A stretch of DNA of 64,000 nucleotides from Myxococcales bacterium (GCA_020633295.1 JACKDW010000006.1:310001-374000); one strand, 5' to 3'. Counted from the stretch's first letter, positions 1-9,006 are shown. Notes: generated by a model not told the origin, from the sequence alone. Translations and numbers: made by a program.

Positions 1-922
1 GACCGTCGCCGGTGCCGATGCACCCGCCGCAGCTGTCGAACAGCCCGTAGTAGTAGATCCACGGCTGCGGGTTCTCGGCCGCGCGCAGCTGCGCGATGTC
101 GTTGACCAGGTTGTTCAGGCCGGAGAACGAGGTCATCGAGTAGGTGACCTCGAAGGGCTCGTGGATCGTGATCTCGACCTCGTCGGCCGGGTTCTCCTGC
201 AGCAGCGCGTCGCGCATGAGCGGCTGCCAGTACTCCGGATCGACGTTGGCCGCGCAGCTGCCGTTGGAGTAGTGAACCGGCACGAGCACCACGCGGAGCT
301 TCTGGTAGCTGTTCTCGACGCCCACGATCACCGAGTCATCCGCGTTGACCGGCAGCCGCGGCGGCGGGTCCGGCTCCGGCGTGTCCTCCTGACCCCACTC
401 GGCCTCCCACAGGCTCAACCTGTACCGCACGCCAGGCTGAGCGTCGTCGGCCAGCAACCCGAAGTACGGGCCCGTGGTCAGCCCGCCCGCGAAGGTGTCG
501 GCCTCGATCAGGAAGGTGTCGCTGAGCTCCTTCTCGGTGCCGTCCTTGAAGAGGAGCGTGAGGCGAGCCTCGAGCTTGCGCGCGACCCAGTTGTCGCCGA
601 CGTCGAGGAACACGCGGATTAACATGTCGCGGTTCGCCGGGATGTACGCGTTGCGCATGGCCCCCGGGACCTCGCCGCCGTCGAGCCCGATCGGCACCGC
701 GACGCCCGGGTTGGCCTCGACCCGCACGATGCTCACGTCGCGCGCGGGGATCGGCACGAACGGCGGGCCGGTGGTCGCGTCGGTCTCGCCGCCGCTCGAG
801 CCCGCGCTGGGGTCGTCGGTGGTGCCGCTGTCGCTGTCCGTCGTCTCAGACGTCGAGGGCGCGCACGCGGCGACGCAGAGCGAGAGAAGACCAAGCCCAA
901 TTCGAGACGACGAACGCACCAT
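1..922 (-). CDS. Secreted lipoprotein of unknown function, 3' end off the window
   Basis: The frame is open from ATG at 922 to the left edge (307 codons), so the C-terminal part is missing. The N-terminus is a lipoprotein signal: a hydrophobic stretch ends in LCVAAC, followed by a Ser/Thr/Asp/Gly-rich linker typical of myxobacterial surface lipoproteins. The body has alternating hydrophobic strands (for example LRVVLVPVHY) and a Cys pair near the edge (DSCGGC). No catalytic motif is visible in the part present; such proteins sometimes carry a metalloprotease domain, but that cannot be claimed here. It is divergent from the cobalamin operon. Family not recognised. Confidence 0.75.
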   Translation of the reverse strand, partial: MVRSSSRIGLGLLSLCVAACAPSTSETTDSDSGTTDDPSAGSSGGETDATTGPPFVPIPARDVSIVRVEANPGVAVPIGLDGGEVPGAMRNAYIPANRDMLIRVFLDVGDNWVARKLEARLTLLFKDGTEKELSDTFLIEADTFAGGLTTGPYFGLLADDAQPGVRYRLSLWEAEWGQEDTPEPDPPPRLPVNADDSVIVGVENSYQKLRVVLVPVHYSNGSCAANVDPEYWQPLMRDALLQENPADEVEITIHEPFEVTYSMTSFSGLNNLVNDIAQLRAAENPQPWIYYYGLFDSCGGCIGTGDG

Positions 923-1192
923 GAAAAACACGTTAGAGATTTCACATCGGCATTGCAACGCCTAGAGCCCCCAAGGCACGGATTTCGACGAAACACTGGT
1001 CCCCACGACGATCCCTGGAGGGTGATTCCCCGCGGCGCGCGTCTCCACCGCGTTCGTCAAATCCTGCGTGAGCTTTGTTCCGATCATGAACGGCGTCTTC
1101 GCGCCACGACGAGACGTACAGTGCGGCCACCTCGAGCACGACATCGCCCAGCAGGTGTCCCCGGAACCATTCACGAACGAACGACAGCTTCC

Positions 1193-1360
1193 GCGCGCGG
1201 TGTGATCAGCTCGTCTGATCGCCGAAGAGGGAAATCGGTTTAATGCCGATGCGGCTCCCGCCACTGTAAGTGGACACGAGATCGACACGAGCCACTGGGC
1301 GCATCGCCTGGGAAGGCGTCGATCGAGGATGACCCACAAGCCAGGAGACCTGCCGCGCGC
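1193..1360 (+). promoter_or_regulatory. Cobalamin (B12) riboswitch
   Basis: The conserved cobalamin aptamer elements are present in order: GGGAAATCGG near 1229, CCGCCACTGTAAGTGG at about 1258-1274, GGGAAGGCG near 1310, and the diagnostic AGCCAGGAGACCTGCC at 1339-1354. An 8-bp P1 closing stem pairs GCGCGCGG (1193-1200) with CCGCGCGC (1353-1360). A short hairpin, CGGGCTC/GAGCCCG at 1370-1385, follows and could belong to the expression platform. The element lies about 225 nt upstream of the btuB-like receptor gene, so it should repress the uptake operon when adenosylcobalamin is plentiful. Confidence 0.93.
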
Positions 1361-1584
1361 ACCCCTTCTCGGGCTCGTGAGCCCGACGCGGAGCCCACGG
1401 GAGTACTGGGCCGGGACCACGGGCGCGCCCGCCCGCCCGGGGAACACCCCACCTGCCCCCTCGCGCCGCGAGATTTCCCCCTCGCCGGTCGGAGGCAGGT
1501 ATCGCACACCGCGCAACATCTCGGGCTTCTACGCCGCCGCGAGCGCCGCCAGACGAGCGCAGGACGATCGCTAAGAAGTGCGTC

Positions 1585-3720
1585 GTGATCGCGTGCGGGC
1601 TCGCGGCCGTGCTCACCACGACGCGCGCCGCCGCCGACGAGCGCGAGCCGACGTCACGCGACGCTCCGCCGGCGTACCGGACCACGGTCCGTGACGCGCG
1701 CGAGGATCCCCTGGACGAGCAGCGGCGGATCGACGCGCGCGCGCCGGGCTTCGCCACGGCGATCGATCTCGAGCGCGACGTGGGGGCGCGACCCGCCGAC
1801 TCGCTGGCCGAGGTGCTCGCGCGCTCGGCCGGCATCCACGTACGGTCCATGGGCGGGCTCGGCCAGTTCAGCTCGCTCTCGATCCGCGGATCGACGGGTC
1901 AGCAGGTCGCCGTCTATCTCGACGGCGTGCCCATCACCGGGAGCATGATGGGCCTGTTCAACATCGGCGACCAGCCGCTCGACGCGCTCGGGCGCGTCGA
2001 GGTCTATCGCGGCCACGTGCCGATCGTGTTCGGCGGCGCGGCGATCGGCGGCGCGGTCAACCTCGTCAGCGCGCGCGACTGCCCCAAGGACGGGGACGCG
2101 CAGCTCGAGGCGGGCGCCGGCTTCGGCTCGTTCCTCTCGCGTCAGGCCGACGTGACCGTCGCGCTCGGCCTCCCACGTCGCTTGTGTCTGCAGAGCCAGC
2201 TCAGCTACGCCGGCTCGCGCGGCGACTTCCCGTACTACGACAACGGGAGCACGCCGCTCGTGCCCGAGAACGACCAGACCTCGAGCCGCGAGAACAACCA
2301 GTACGATCGCGCGCAGGGGCGCGTCGGGCTCTCGGGCCGCCGCGGTCCGTGGCGCTTCCACGTCCAGCAGCTCGCGCTCGTCAAGCGTCAGGGGCTGCCC
2401 GGCATCGCCGAATCACCCGCCACGGTCGCCAGCCTCGACACCTACACGGCGCGCGCGCTCGGCTACGCGCGCCGCGCTGGGCTCGGCGGCCCCGGCGGCC
2501 GGCTCGAGCTCGTCGGCGCCGTCAGCTTCGAGGGCCGCGTGTTCCTCGACTCCAAGAACGAGGTCGGGCTCGGGGCCAACAACCAGCGCACGCGCGCGGT
2601 CGATGTGTACCTCTCGCCGCGCCTGCGCCTGCCCCTGTGGACCGGCGCCTTCCTGGGCAGCGCGCTCGATCCTCGGCTCGAGTGGCTGCGCACGGACGAG
2701 CGCGTCAACCCCTCGCTCCCGCTCGGATACACGGGCGACCGCGTGCGCGCGCGCGTCGGCGGCGGCCTGGAGCTCGAGCAATTCCTGCTCGACGATCACC
2801 TGCTCCTCGCGCCAGGCGTGCGCCTGGACGTGCTCTACAGCGAGTTCTCCGACGCGCGGGACGGCGAGGCGCGCGGCGCCGTCGACCACGCCGCGATCGC
2901 GGCGTCGCCCCGCCTGGGGGTGAAGCTCGCGCTCGCGCCGTGGCTCAGCCTGCGCAGCTCAGTGGGTCGATACTTCCGCGCGCCGACGATGTTCGAGCTG
3001 TTTAGCGACGTCGGCTACGCCGTCGGCGCCCCGACGCTCAGGCCCGAACGCGGCACGACGCTCGACGCGGGCTTCGTCTTTGATGTCGACGATCAGCCGC
3101 TGTTCACGCTGCGCGCCCACGTCGCGGCGTTTCGCACCCGGGCGCAGGACATGATCATCTGGCGGCAAGCCGGCCCGCGGATCTCGTTCGTGAACGCGAG
3201 CGCGGCGCTCGTCGCCGGCGTCGAGAGCAGCGTCGACCTCGCTATGCTCTCCGGCGACATCGCGCTCACGGGCAACTACACGCGGCTGTTCACCTTCAAC
3301 GCCGCGCGCGGCAGCAACGAGTACGGCTTCCCGCTGATGGGCGTGCCCACGAACGACCTGTTTCTTCGGCCATCATGGGGACACCGCTGGCGCGTCCGCA
3401 GCGTCGCGCTCGCGCCGCGCGTCTTCTACACGTACGAGCACCTCAGCGGCTACTTCCTCGATCCCTCCGGCCGCCACGAGGACGCGCCGCGCCGGTTCCA
3501 CGGCCTCGGCCTCGAGCTCGCCATCTCCGAGCGCGTCAGCTTCGCGCTCGAGCTGCGCAACCTGACGAACATCAGCTTTGTGCACTGGAAGCTCTCCTTT
3601 ATCAACGACACCTCCTTCGCCATCCAACAGCTCGCCGACGTCGCTGGGAACCCGCTCCCCGGTCGCAGCCTGTGGGCGACCCTCCGCATCACGCCGACGC
3701 GCGCCCGTGCGCGCGACTGA
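1585..3720 (+). CDS. btuB: TonB-dependent outer-membrane cobalamin receptor (BtuB-like)
   Basis: 711 residues, the usual size of a TonB-dependent receptor. After a signal peptide, residues about 55-170 form the plug domain (LAEVLARSAGIHVRSMG, then SIRGS, VYLDGVPI and RVEVYRGHVPIVFGG). The rest alternates strands as expected of a 22-strand barrel and ends in LWATLRITPTRARARD. The start is GTG at 1585. The same frame stays open upstream with a Lys-Lys pair just before it, which would improve the signal peptide, but there is no ATG, GTG or TTG there, so the start is uncertain. The upstream cobalamin riboswitch and downstream btuF/btuC-like genes make cobalamin or a related corrinoid the likely ligand. 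Confidence 0.88.
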   Translation: MIACGLAAVLTTTRAAADEREPTSRDAPPAYRTTVRDAREDPLDEQRRIDARAPGFATAIDLERDVGARPADSLAEVLARSAGIHVRSMGGLGQFSSLSIRGSTGQQVAVYLDGVPITGSMMGLFNIGDQPLDALGRVEVYRGHVPIVFGGAAIGGAVNLVSARDCPKDGDAQLEAGAGFGSFLSRQADVTVALGLPRRLCLQSQLSYAGSRGDFPYYDNGSTPLVPENDQTSSRENNQYDRAQGRVGLSGRRGPWRFHVQQLALVKRQGLPGIAESPATVASLDTYTARALGYARRAGLGGPGGRLELVGAVSFEGRVFLDSKNEVGLGANNQRTRAVDVYLSPRLRLPLWTGAFLGSALDPRLEWLRTDERVNPSLPLGYTGDRVRARVGGGLELEQFLLDDHLLLAPGVRLDVLYSEFSDARDGEARGAVDHAAIAASPRLGVKLALAPWLSLRSSVGRYFRAPTMFELFSDVGYAVGAPTLRPERGTTLDAGFVFDVDDQPLFTLRAHVAAFRTRAQDMIIWRQAGPRISFVNASAALVAGVESSVDLAMLSGDIALTGNYTRLFTFNAARGSNEYGFPLMGVPTNDLFLRPSWGHRWRVRSVALAPRVFYTYEHLSGYFLDPSGRHEDAPRRFHGLGLELAISERVSFALELRNLTNISFVHWKLSFINDTSFAIQQLADVAGNPLPGRSLWATLRITPTRARARD

Positions 3721-3756
3721 CTCAAGGACATGAGACCCTCGCAGGAGCTGCCCATC

Positions 3757-4995
3757 ATGAACACACGCACCGCGCTGCTCACCGCGCTCACGCTCACCGC
3801 CTGCGCGCCGAACATCCAGGACACCGGCGACGTCGTGGTCACCGACTCGGGGGACAGCGAGGGCGACACCGACGCGTCGCCCCTGCCCGGCTACCCGACG
3901 CTGACCGGCCCGTGCGTCCTCGGGACCGCGCAGCCGCGCCGGCTCGTCGTCACGACGACCGACTTCGCGACCGGGGCGGTGAGCGTCATCGACGCGGCGA
4001 CCGACGCGGTCTCGGCCGACGTCGCGCTCGGCAGCACCGACGCGCTGCCCTTCGCCCACGGCGGCTACGTCTACCTGCTCCACCGCTACACGCTCGACGC
4101 GCTCGACACCCTCGACGCCGACGGCGCGTGGGCGACGCTGTCGCAGCAGGCGATCGAGGCGCCCGACGTCAGCAGCGCGAACGCCCACCGCCTCGCCTTC
4201 TCGGACGACGGGCGCGCGTACATGACCCTGTTCGGCGCGCCCGAGATCCACGTCTACGCGCTCGACGATCCGACGCGCCCGACGCTGCTGCCCGACGCGA
4301 CGATCGACATCTCCGCCGTCGCCGACGCCGACGGCAACCCGGAGGCGTCGCTCGCGGTCGTCTGCGGCGAGCTGCTGCTCGTCTCGATCGGGCGCCTCGA
4401 CGAGGACGCGCTGTATCAGCCGACGACCGACCACGACGCGATCGTCCTCATCGATCGCCACACGGGCGCGCTCCACGACCTCGACGCCGACGCCGACGGG
4501 GTGCAGCCGCTGCGCCTGCAGGGTCGCTGGGCGCGACAGTGGCGGCTCGACCCCGCCGACGCGGAACGCCAGACCCTGCTGGTGCTGACGACCGGCCTCG
4601 AGCGACTCGACGTGCGGACCGGCGCCGTGTCCTGGGCGATCACGCCTGAACGCCTCGCGGCGGTCGGCGTCGCCGACGTCATGCAGCCGCAGGCCTTCGC
4701 GCTCGCTGAGGACGGCCAGCTCGCCTACCTCGCCGCCTACACCGCAAACTTCGGCGGCGTCTCGCTGTTCGCCGGCGCGCTCGACGACGACGCGCCGCTC
4801 GTCCCGATCGCGACCGGCCTGCGCAGCGTCGAGCGGGTGCTCGAGCGCGTGGGCGACACCCTGTGGTACGGCGACAGAGCCGACAACCAGATCGGCGTCC
4901 ACGCCCTCGACCTGACCACGAGCCCGCCGACGCCCCGACTCCACCTCCCGCTCGACGTGGGACTTCCTCCCTACTCCATGATCGCGATCCCGTGA
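3757..4995 (+). CDS. Lipoprotein with propeller-like repeats, in the cobalamin uptake operon
   Basis: About 412 residues. I chose ATG 3757 rather than the in-frame ATG at 3730 because CAGGAG sits 9-10 nt upstream and the protein then begins directly with a lipoprotein signal ending in LTLTAC. An Asp/Gly/Thr linker follows. The rest has repeated strands such as RRLVVTTTDFATGAVSVID, typical of YncE/YVTN-type beta-propellers, so it is probably an outer-membrane-anchored propeller. It lies 36 nt after btuB and overlaps the btuF start by 4 nt (GTGA). I infer that it works with the receptor or binds the corrinoid. No known family was identified with certainty. Confidence 0.8.
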   Translation: MNTRTALLTALTLTACAPNIQDTGDVVVTDSGDSEGDTDASPLPGYPTLTGPCVLGTAQPRRLVVTTTDFATGAVSVIDAATDAVSADVALGSTDALPFAHGGYVYLLHRYTLDALDTLDADGAWATLSQQAIEAPDVSSANAHRLAFSDDGRAYMTLFGAPEIHVYALDDPTRPTLLPDATIDISAVADADGNPEASLAVVCGELLLVSIGRLDEDALYQPTTDHDAIVLIDRHTGALHDLDADADGVQPLRLQGRWARQWRLDPADAERQTLLVLTTGLERLDVRTGAVSWAITPERLAAVGVADVMQPQAFALAEDGQLAYLAAYTANFGGVSLFAGALDDDAPLVPIATGLRSVERVLERVGDTLWYGDRADNQIGVHALDLTTSPPTPRLHLPLDVGLPPYSMIAIP

Positions 4996-5900
4996 CCTCG
5001 AGCCCCACAGCCCCCCCGCGACGACGCGGCGCGGCCCTCGTCGCGCTCGCGCTGCTCGCCTGTAGCGGCCCCCCGCGCGCGCCCGCGTCGTCCGACGAAG
5101 AGGCGGTCGCGCGCGGCCGCACGCTGGCCTCGCAGACCGTGCTGAGCGACGAGGTCCTCTGGGAGCTCGGGCCGGCGGTGCGCGACCGCGTCGTCGCCGT
5201 GAGCGTGATGGCGGACGACCCGCGCTACAGCGCGGTCGTCGATCGCTGGCCCGAGGCCGTCCCGCGGCTCGCGGGCACGAGCGAGGCGCTGCTGGCCCTG
5301 AAGCCAGGCTACACCTTCGTCGCCAGCTTCACCTCGGCCGAGGCGCGCGCGCTGCTCGATCGGCACGGCGCGCCGACCCACGTGCTCGACGGCTTCACCG
5401 GCTTCGCGGACTACCGAAGGCACGTCGGCGACATCGCGCGGCTCGCCGGCGCCGAGCAGGCCGGTCGCGCGCTCGTCGAGCGCTTCGACGGCGAGCTCGC
5501 GCGCCTGTCTCGCGACGTCCCGACGCCCGCAGTCGGGCTCGTCAGCTACAACGAGGGCGTCATCGCCGGCCGTGACACGAGCTTCCACGACGTCGCGCTC
5601 GCGGCCGGCTTCCGCAACATCGCGGCCGAGCACGAGATCACCGGCCACCGCTCGATCAGCGACGAGCTGCTCGTCTCGTGGGACCCGGCGGTGATCGTCA
5701 TCCCCTGCGGGCCGCCGTCCTGTGACGCCAGCGAGCGCGCGTTCGCGCAGCGACCTGGCTTCTCCGCCACTCGCGCGGCGCGCGAGGGCGGCGTCATCGC
5801 GCTGCCCCCGGACAACCTCTACAGCGTCGGCCGCGGGATGATCGCGGCCGTCACGGCGCTGCGCCGTCGTCACCCCTCCCTGCGATCGCCCGCCCCGTGA
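4992..5900 (+). CDS. btuF: Cobalamin ABC transporter substrate-binding lipoprotein (BtuF-like)
   Basis: 302 residues from a GTG at 4992 that overlaps the upstream stop codon (GTGA), which supports translational coupling. A short basic N-terminus and hydrophobic core end in LLAC, a lipobox, so the protein is anchored rather than free. The body matches class III periplasmic binding proteins of the BtuF/FecB type: SEALLALKPGYTFVASF near residue 95, the DYRRHVGDIARLAG helix, and SDELLVSWDPAVIVIPCG toward the C-terminus. It should capture cobalamin delivered by the receptor and hand it to the permease encoded immediately downstream (4-nt overlap). Confidence 0.87.
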   Translation: MTSSPTAPPRRRGAALVALALLACSGPPRAPASSDEEAVARGRTLASQTVLSDEVLWELGPAVRDRVVAVSVMADDPRYSAVVDRWPEAVPRLAGTSEALLALKPGYTFVASFTSAEARALLDRHGAPTHVLDGFTGFADYRRHVGDIARLAGAEQAGRALVERFDGELARLSRDVPTPAVGLVSYNEGVIAGRDTSFHDVALAAGFRNIAAEHEITGHRSISDELLVSWDPAVIVIPCGPPSCDASERAFAQRPGFSATRAAREGGVIALPPDNLYSVGRGMIAAVTALRRRHPSLRSPAP

Positions 5901-6955
5901 TTGCCTCGCACCACGCCGCGCGCGCGCGGCATCCGGCCCTCGGCACGCTGCTCGCGCTCAGCTTGCTCGCCGCGCTCGCGCTCGCGGTCGTCGTCGGGCC
6001 CGGCGGCGTGGCGCCACGCGACGCGCTGCAGCTAATCGCGCGTCGGCTCGTCGGCGCGGGGCCGCCGACGGACCCCGACGTCGCGCTCGTCGACGCGATC
6101 GTGTGGTCGCTCCGCCTGCCCCGCGCGCTCCTGGCCGCGCTCGTCGGCGCGGCGCTCGGGGTCGCCGGCGCGCTCACGCAGGGCCTGTTCCGCAACCCGA
6201 TGGCCGAGCCCGGCGTGCTCGGCGTGAGCTCGGGAGCCGCGGTCGCGGCTGTCCTTGGGTTCAGCCTCGGGCTCGACGCGCTCGGCCTCTGGGTGACGCC
6301 CGCGCTCTCTGCCGTCGGCGCGATCGGGATCCTGCTCGCGCTGCTCGCACTCGCGGGCACGCGCCACGGGATCGCCACGCTGCTGCTCGCCGGCGTCGCG
6401 CTCGCGGCGCTGTGCTCAGCCCTGACGACGCTGATGCTCGCGCTCGCGAGCGAGCGCTGGGATCTCGGGCTCAAGGTCGTCCGCTGGCTCATGGGCAGCT
6501 TCGAGGGCCGCAGCTGGGACCACCTCGCCGGCGCGCTCGCCCCCGCCGCGCTCGGCCTCCTCGCCGGCGCGTGGCTGCGACGCGACCTCGACACGCTCCA
6601 GCTCGGCGCCGACACGGCCCGCTCCCTCGGCGTCCGGCTCGAGCGCGTACAGCTGCTGACGATCCTCAGCGCCGCGATCCTCGTCGGCACCTCGACTGCG
6701 GTCGCTGGCGTCATCGGCTTCGTCGGCCTCATCGTCCCCCACGTCGTGCGCATGCTCGCGGGCCCCGGGCACCGCCGCCTCCTGCCGCTCTCGGGGCTGC
6801 TCGGCGCGAGCCTGGTCGTCCTCGTCGACACCGGCTCACGCGCCTTCGGCGATCGGAGCCTCCCGCCCGGCGTCATCACGAGCCTGCTCGGCGCGCCGTT
6901 CTTCCTGTGGATCCTCCGCCGCCACGGGCGGCGGCTCGATCACCTCGATCGTTGA
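5897..6955 (+). CDS. btuC: FecCD/BtuC-type ABC transporter permease
   Basis: 352 residues, start GTG at 5897, overlapping btuF by 4 nt. The protein is almost entirely hydrophobic with about ten membrane segments. It carries the family signature RNPMAEPGVLGVSSGA at about residues 97-112 and the conserved region GVIGFVGLIVPHVVRM near 273-288, which contacts the ATPase. It is the inner-membrane channel of the cobalamin transporter. No ATPase (BtuD) gene follows: the next 1 kb is non-coding. The transporter must therefore borrow an ATPase encoded elsewhere, or the gene has been lost from this operon. Confidence 0.92.
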   Translation: MIASHHAARARHPALGTLLALSLLAALALAVVVGPGGVAPRDALQLIARRLVGAGPPTDPDVALVDAIVWSLRLPRALLAALVGAALGVAGALTQGLFRNPMAEPGVLGVSSGAAVAAVLGFSLGLDALGLWVTPALSAVGAIGILLALLALAGTRHGIATLLLAGVALAALCSALTTLMLALASERWDLGLKVVRWLMGSFEGRSWDHLAGALAPAALGLLAGAWLRRDLDTLQLGADTARSLGVRLERVQLLTILSAAILVGTSTAVAGVIGFVGLIVPHVVRMLAGPGHRRLLPLSGLLGASLVVLVDTGSRAFGDRSLPPGVITSLLGAPFFLWILRRHGRRLDHLDR

Positions 6956-7147
6956 CGACGCGCGTCGACGCCGACGACGCGGTCTGACAATTTGCATCTA
7001 CAAGTTCCCGCGCGAGCGCGACGCGACCAGCGGGAACCACGACGACGCGCGTGACGTGGGTCGAATCACGTCGAGGTTCACGACCCCCACAACGCCGTGA
7101 ATTCAGCGCGCCCGCGGGCGTCCTCGGGGCGCCCGTGTGCGCGCTCC

Positions 7148-7220
7148 TTGTCCACAGCGGAGAATCGAGTTATCCACACCCGCGCCGGAGTCATCCACAG
7201 GTCGAGCCTGCTTCTCCACA
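7148..7220 (+). promoter_or_regulatory. Phased array of four DnaA-box-like sites
   Basis: Four nine-mers of the TTATNCACA class occur in the same orientation: TTGTCCACA (7148), TTATCCACA (7170, an exact consensus match), TCATCCACA (7191) and TTCTCCACA (7212). Start-to-start spacings are 22, 21 and 21 bp, i.e. two helical turns each, which would place bound DnaA on one face of the DNA. No dnaA, dnaN or parAB gene is in the window, so whether this is an origin, a DnaA-titration site or a promoter control element is open. Confidence 0.55.
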
Positions 7221-7677
7221 GCGCCCCACGCCCACGAAGCCCATGAAACGGTGACCTGCACTACGCCCGCGTCAACCAAGTCACCGTCGCGCTGTGCTCC
7301 GCGCTGAAGCCGCGCCCACGTCGAGTGTCGCCCTCAGGCCGTCACGATCGTCGCCGCGGACCCCCATACAGGCCAACACTCCCGATTTCCGAGCGGCCCG
7401 CCGCTCGGCGCGGGATCGACGACATGAGCGCTTCCACGCCCAATACGAGGAAAATTACGTTTCATGCGCGCTCGCGTCCATCCACAGGGGAGATCACTCC
7501 ACGCCCTGGGGATAATCGTCGACCAACCGGCCAACCGGCTTGCACTTCGGTACCAGACGTGTTGGGGGATACGAGCCTCCACTGCATTGGCAGAGACGGT
7601 GGTGCCCGCGCGTACGCGTGTCACGCTGTACGCGTCCCGCTCACCCACAACATCTTGCGCCTCGGTGACCGCGCGCG

Positions 7678-7693
7678 ACACAACATGTTGTGT
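7678..7693. promoter_or_regulatory. 16-bp perfect palindrome, operator candidate
   Basis: ACACAACATGTTGTGT is a perfect palindrome in a very GC-rich context, and the related half-site ACAACAT occurs about 20 bp upstream (7657-7663). This is the form of a dimeric repressor operator. It lies about 290 bp before the acidic lipoprotein gene at 7987. No promoter hexamers could be firmly tied to it. Confidence 0.4.
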
Positions 7694-7986
7694 TCGCGCC
7701 GCGACGCCCGCCGCGCCGAACGACTTCGCACCGGCCGGCCGGAAGCGGTCCGGAGCGCAAGCGAGCGTACGCGTAAATATGTACTTTCCGACCAATGCAC
7801 AATCGTGCGTAGACGCGCCGCAATTGCGAGCATACGCGACCCTACTGGAACAAGAAAAATGCGTTTACCATGGCCGTCCGCCTGGCCCGTGGTTCCGGGG
7901 TGGCTCGAAGCACAGCCGCCCCCCAGTCGCGCAGGGAGATTGACCTCGCGACGCCCGTTACAGGCGCCCCCAGGAGACGATCCCCT

Positions 7987-9006
7987 ATGCGCTTGCACCA
8001 CATCGCGATCCTCGCCTGCTGTCTGACCGCGTGCATGAGCGACGACCTCGACGACCTCGACACCGCAGAGGATGACGTCGACGTCGAGCTCGCCGAGAAA
8101 GACGAGGTCGAGCTGCGCGCGGACGCCGAGAACCAGGAAGTCGCCTCGCTCGCGCTCGTGGACGACGAAGCCATCGACAGCGAGGGAGACACCCACGCGG
8201 GCGGCGACCTCGAGGACGAGGACGGCGACGAGGCCCTGGACGAGGACGCGCTCGCGGCGGCGCTCGACTTCGAGTACCGCGAGTGCGTGCACGCGCTCGA
8301 CAGCAAGCGCCCCAAGCTGACGAAAGAGACGCAGCAGCGGACCAAGGACATCATCGCCCACGTCCACAAGCGCATGAAGGCGTCCCGCGGCTTCCGCAAG
8401 CTGCTGATGCTCGTCGCGCTGCGCGAGGCCAGCTACCAGAGCGGCCTCGTGCACCGCCTCCAGCCCGACATCGAGGGCAGCCACAGCGCGTGGCGCAAGA
8501 TGAAGGACCGCTACCCCGACAACCCCTACGCCGAGGATCCCAACCTCTGGCAGACCTACGGGCTGTTCGGGATGAACTCGAATTACTTCACGATGCTGTG
8601 GAGCAAGCAGGCCGACCCGCGCGTGCTCTGCGACCCGATCGTCGACGTGCTCGTCTATCGCCGCGCGGCCGAGCGCGCGCTGCGGAAGCTCAACGGCACC
8701 ATCAAGTGCAAGAACGCCGACGGCGAGACCTACGACTTCCGCACGACGCCGACGTGGGCGACGATCCACCGCGCGGTCAACGGCGGCAAGCTGTGCCCCT
8801 CCAAGCACGAGAACCAGGCCGCGATCATGCGCAAGTACTTCAACGCGCGCGCGATCAAGAAGGGCCTCGACGCGGATGAGCGCGTGACGTCGAAGATGCT
8901 CGGCGTCGAGCCCGACCGCGGCCTCGACGGCGAGGTGTGGGAGACGCAGGAGGAGATGGTCATGGGCCTTTGGGAGGAGTTCGAGGCCCTCGCCGAGGAG
9001 AGCTAG
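7987..9006 (+). CDS. Acidic lipoprotein with a lysozyme/transglycosylase-like C-terminal domain
   Basis: 339 residues from ATG 7987, which has CCAGGAGA about 10 nt upstream. The N-terminus is a lipoprotein signal (ILACCLTAC). Residues about 18-95 are extremely rich in Asp and Glu, a flexible acidic linker. The C-terminal part is basic and helical. REASYQSGLVHRLQP followed by YGLFGMNSNYFTMLW resembles the Glu and GLMQ-type segments of goose-lysozyme/soluble-lytic-transglycosylase folds, with the Glu of REAS as the candidate catalytic residue. This similarity is by eye and weak; a non-enzymatic role is possible. A hexanucleotide repeat overlaps the stop codon. Confidence 0.65.
   Translation: MRLHHIAILACCLTACMSDDLDDLDTAEDDVDVELAEKDEVELRADAENQEVASLALVDDEAIDSEGDTHAGGDLEDEDGDEALDEDALAAALDFEYRECVHALDSKRPKLTKETQQRTKDIIAHVHKRMKASRGFRKLLMLVALREASYQSGLVHRLQPDIEGSHSAWRKMKDRYPDNPYAEDPNLWQTYGLFGMNSNYFTMLWSKQADPRVLCDPIVDVLVYRRAAERALRKLNGTIKCKNADGETYDFRTTPTWATIHRAVNGGKLCPSKHENQAAIMRKYFNARAIKKGLDADERVTSKMLGVEPDRGLDGEVWETQEEMVMGLWEEFEALAEES

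Larger units (their letters stand above)
6956..7986. other. 1-kb intergenic region with DnaA-box-like array and palindrome
   Basis: No convincing gene lies here; the short open frames are Arg/Pro-rich, lack ribosome sites and have no recognisable similarity. The region holds the phased TCCACA array at 7148-7220, a further CATCCACAGG site at 7479-7488, a perfect 16-bp palindrome at 7678-7693, and AT-richer islands near 7447-7466 and 7771-7790. The last 90 bases include a good ribosome site (CCAGGAG) for the gene at 7987. The size and composition suggest a regulatory or replication-related region rather than decayed coding sequence. Confidence 0.6.

Noticed and set aside
6956..7986. Several short open frames considered as small genes
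   Set aside because: They overlap one another, lack ribosome sites, are Arg/Pro/Thr-rich and cover palindromes and DnaA-box-like sites; no conserved feature was seen.
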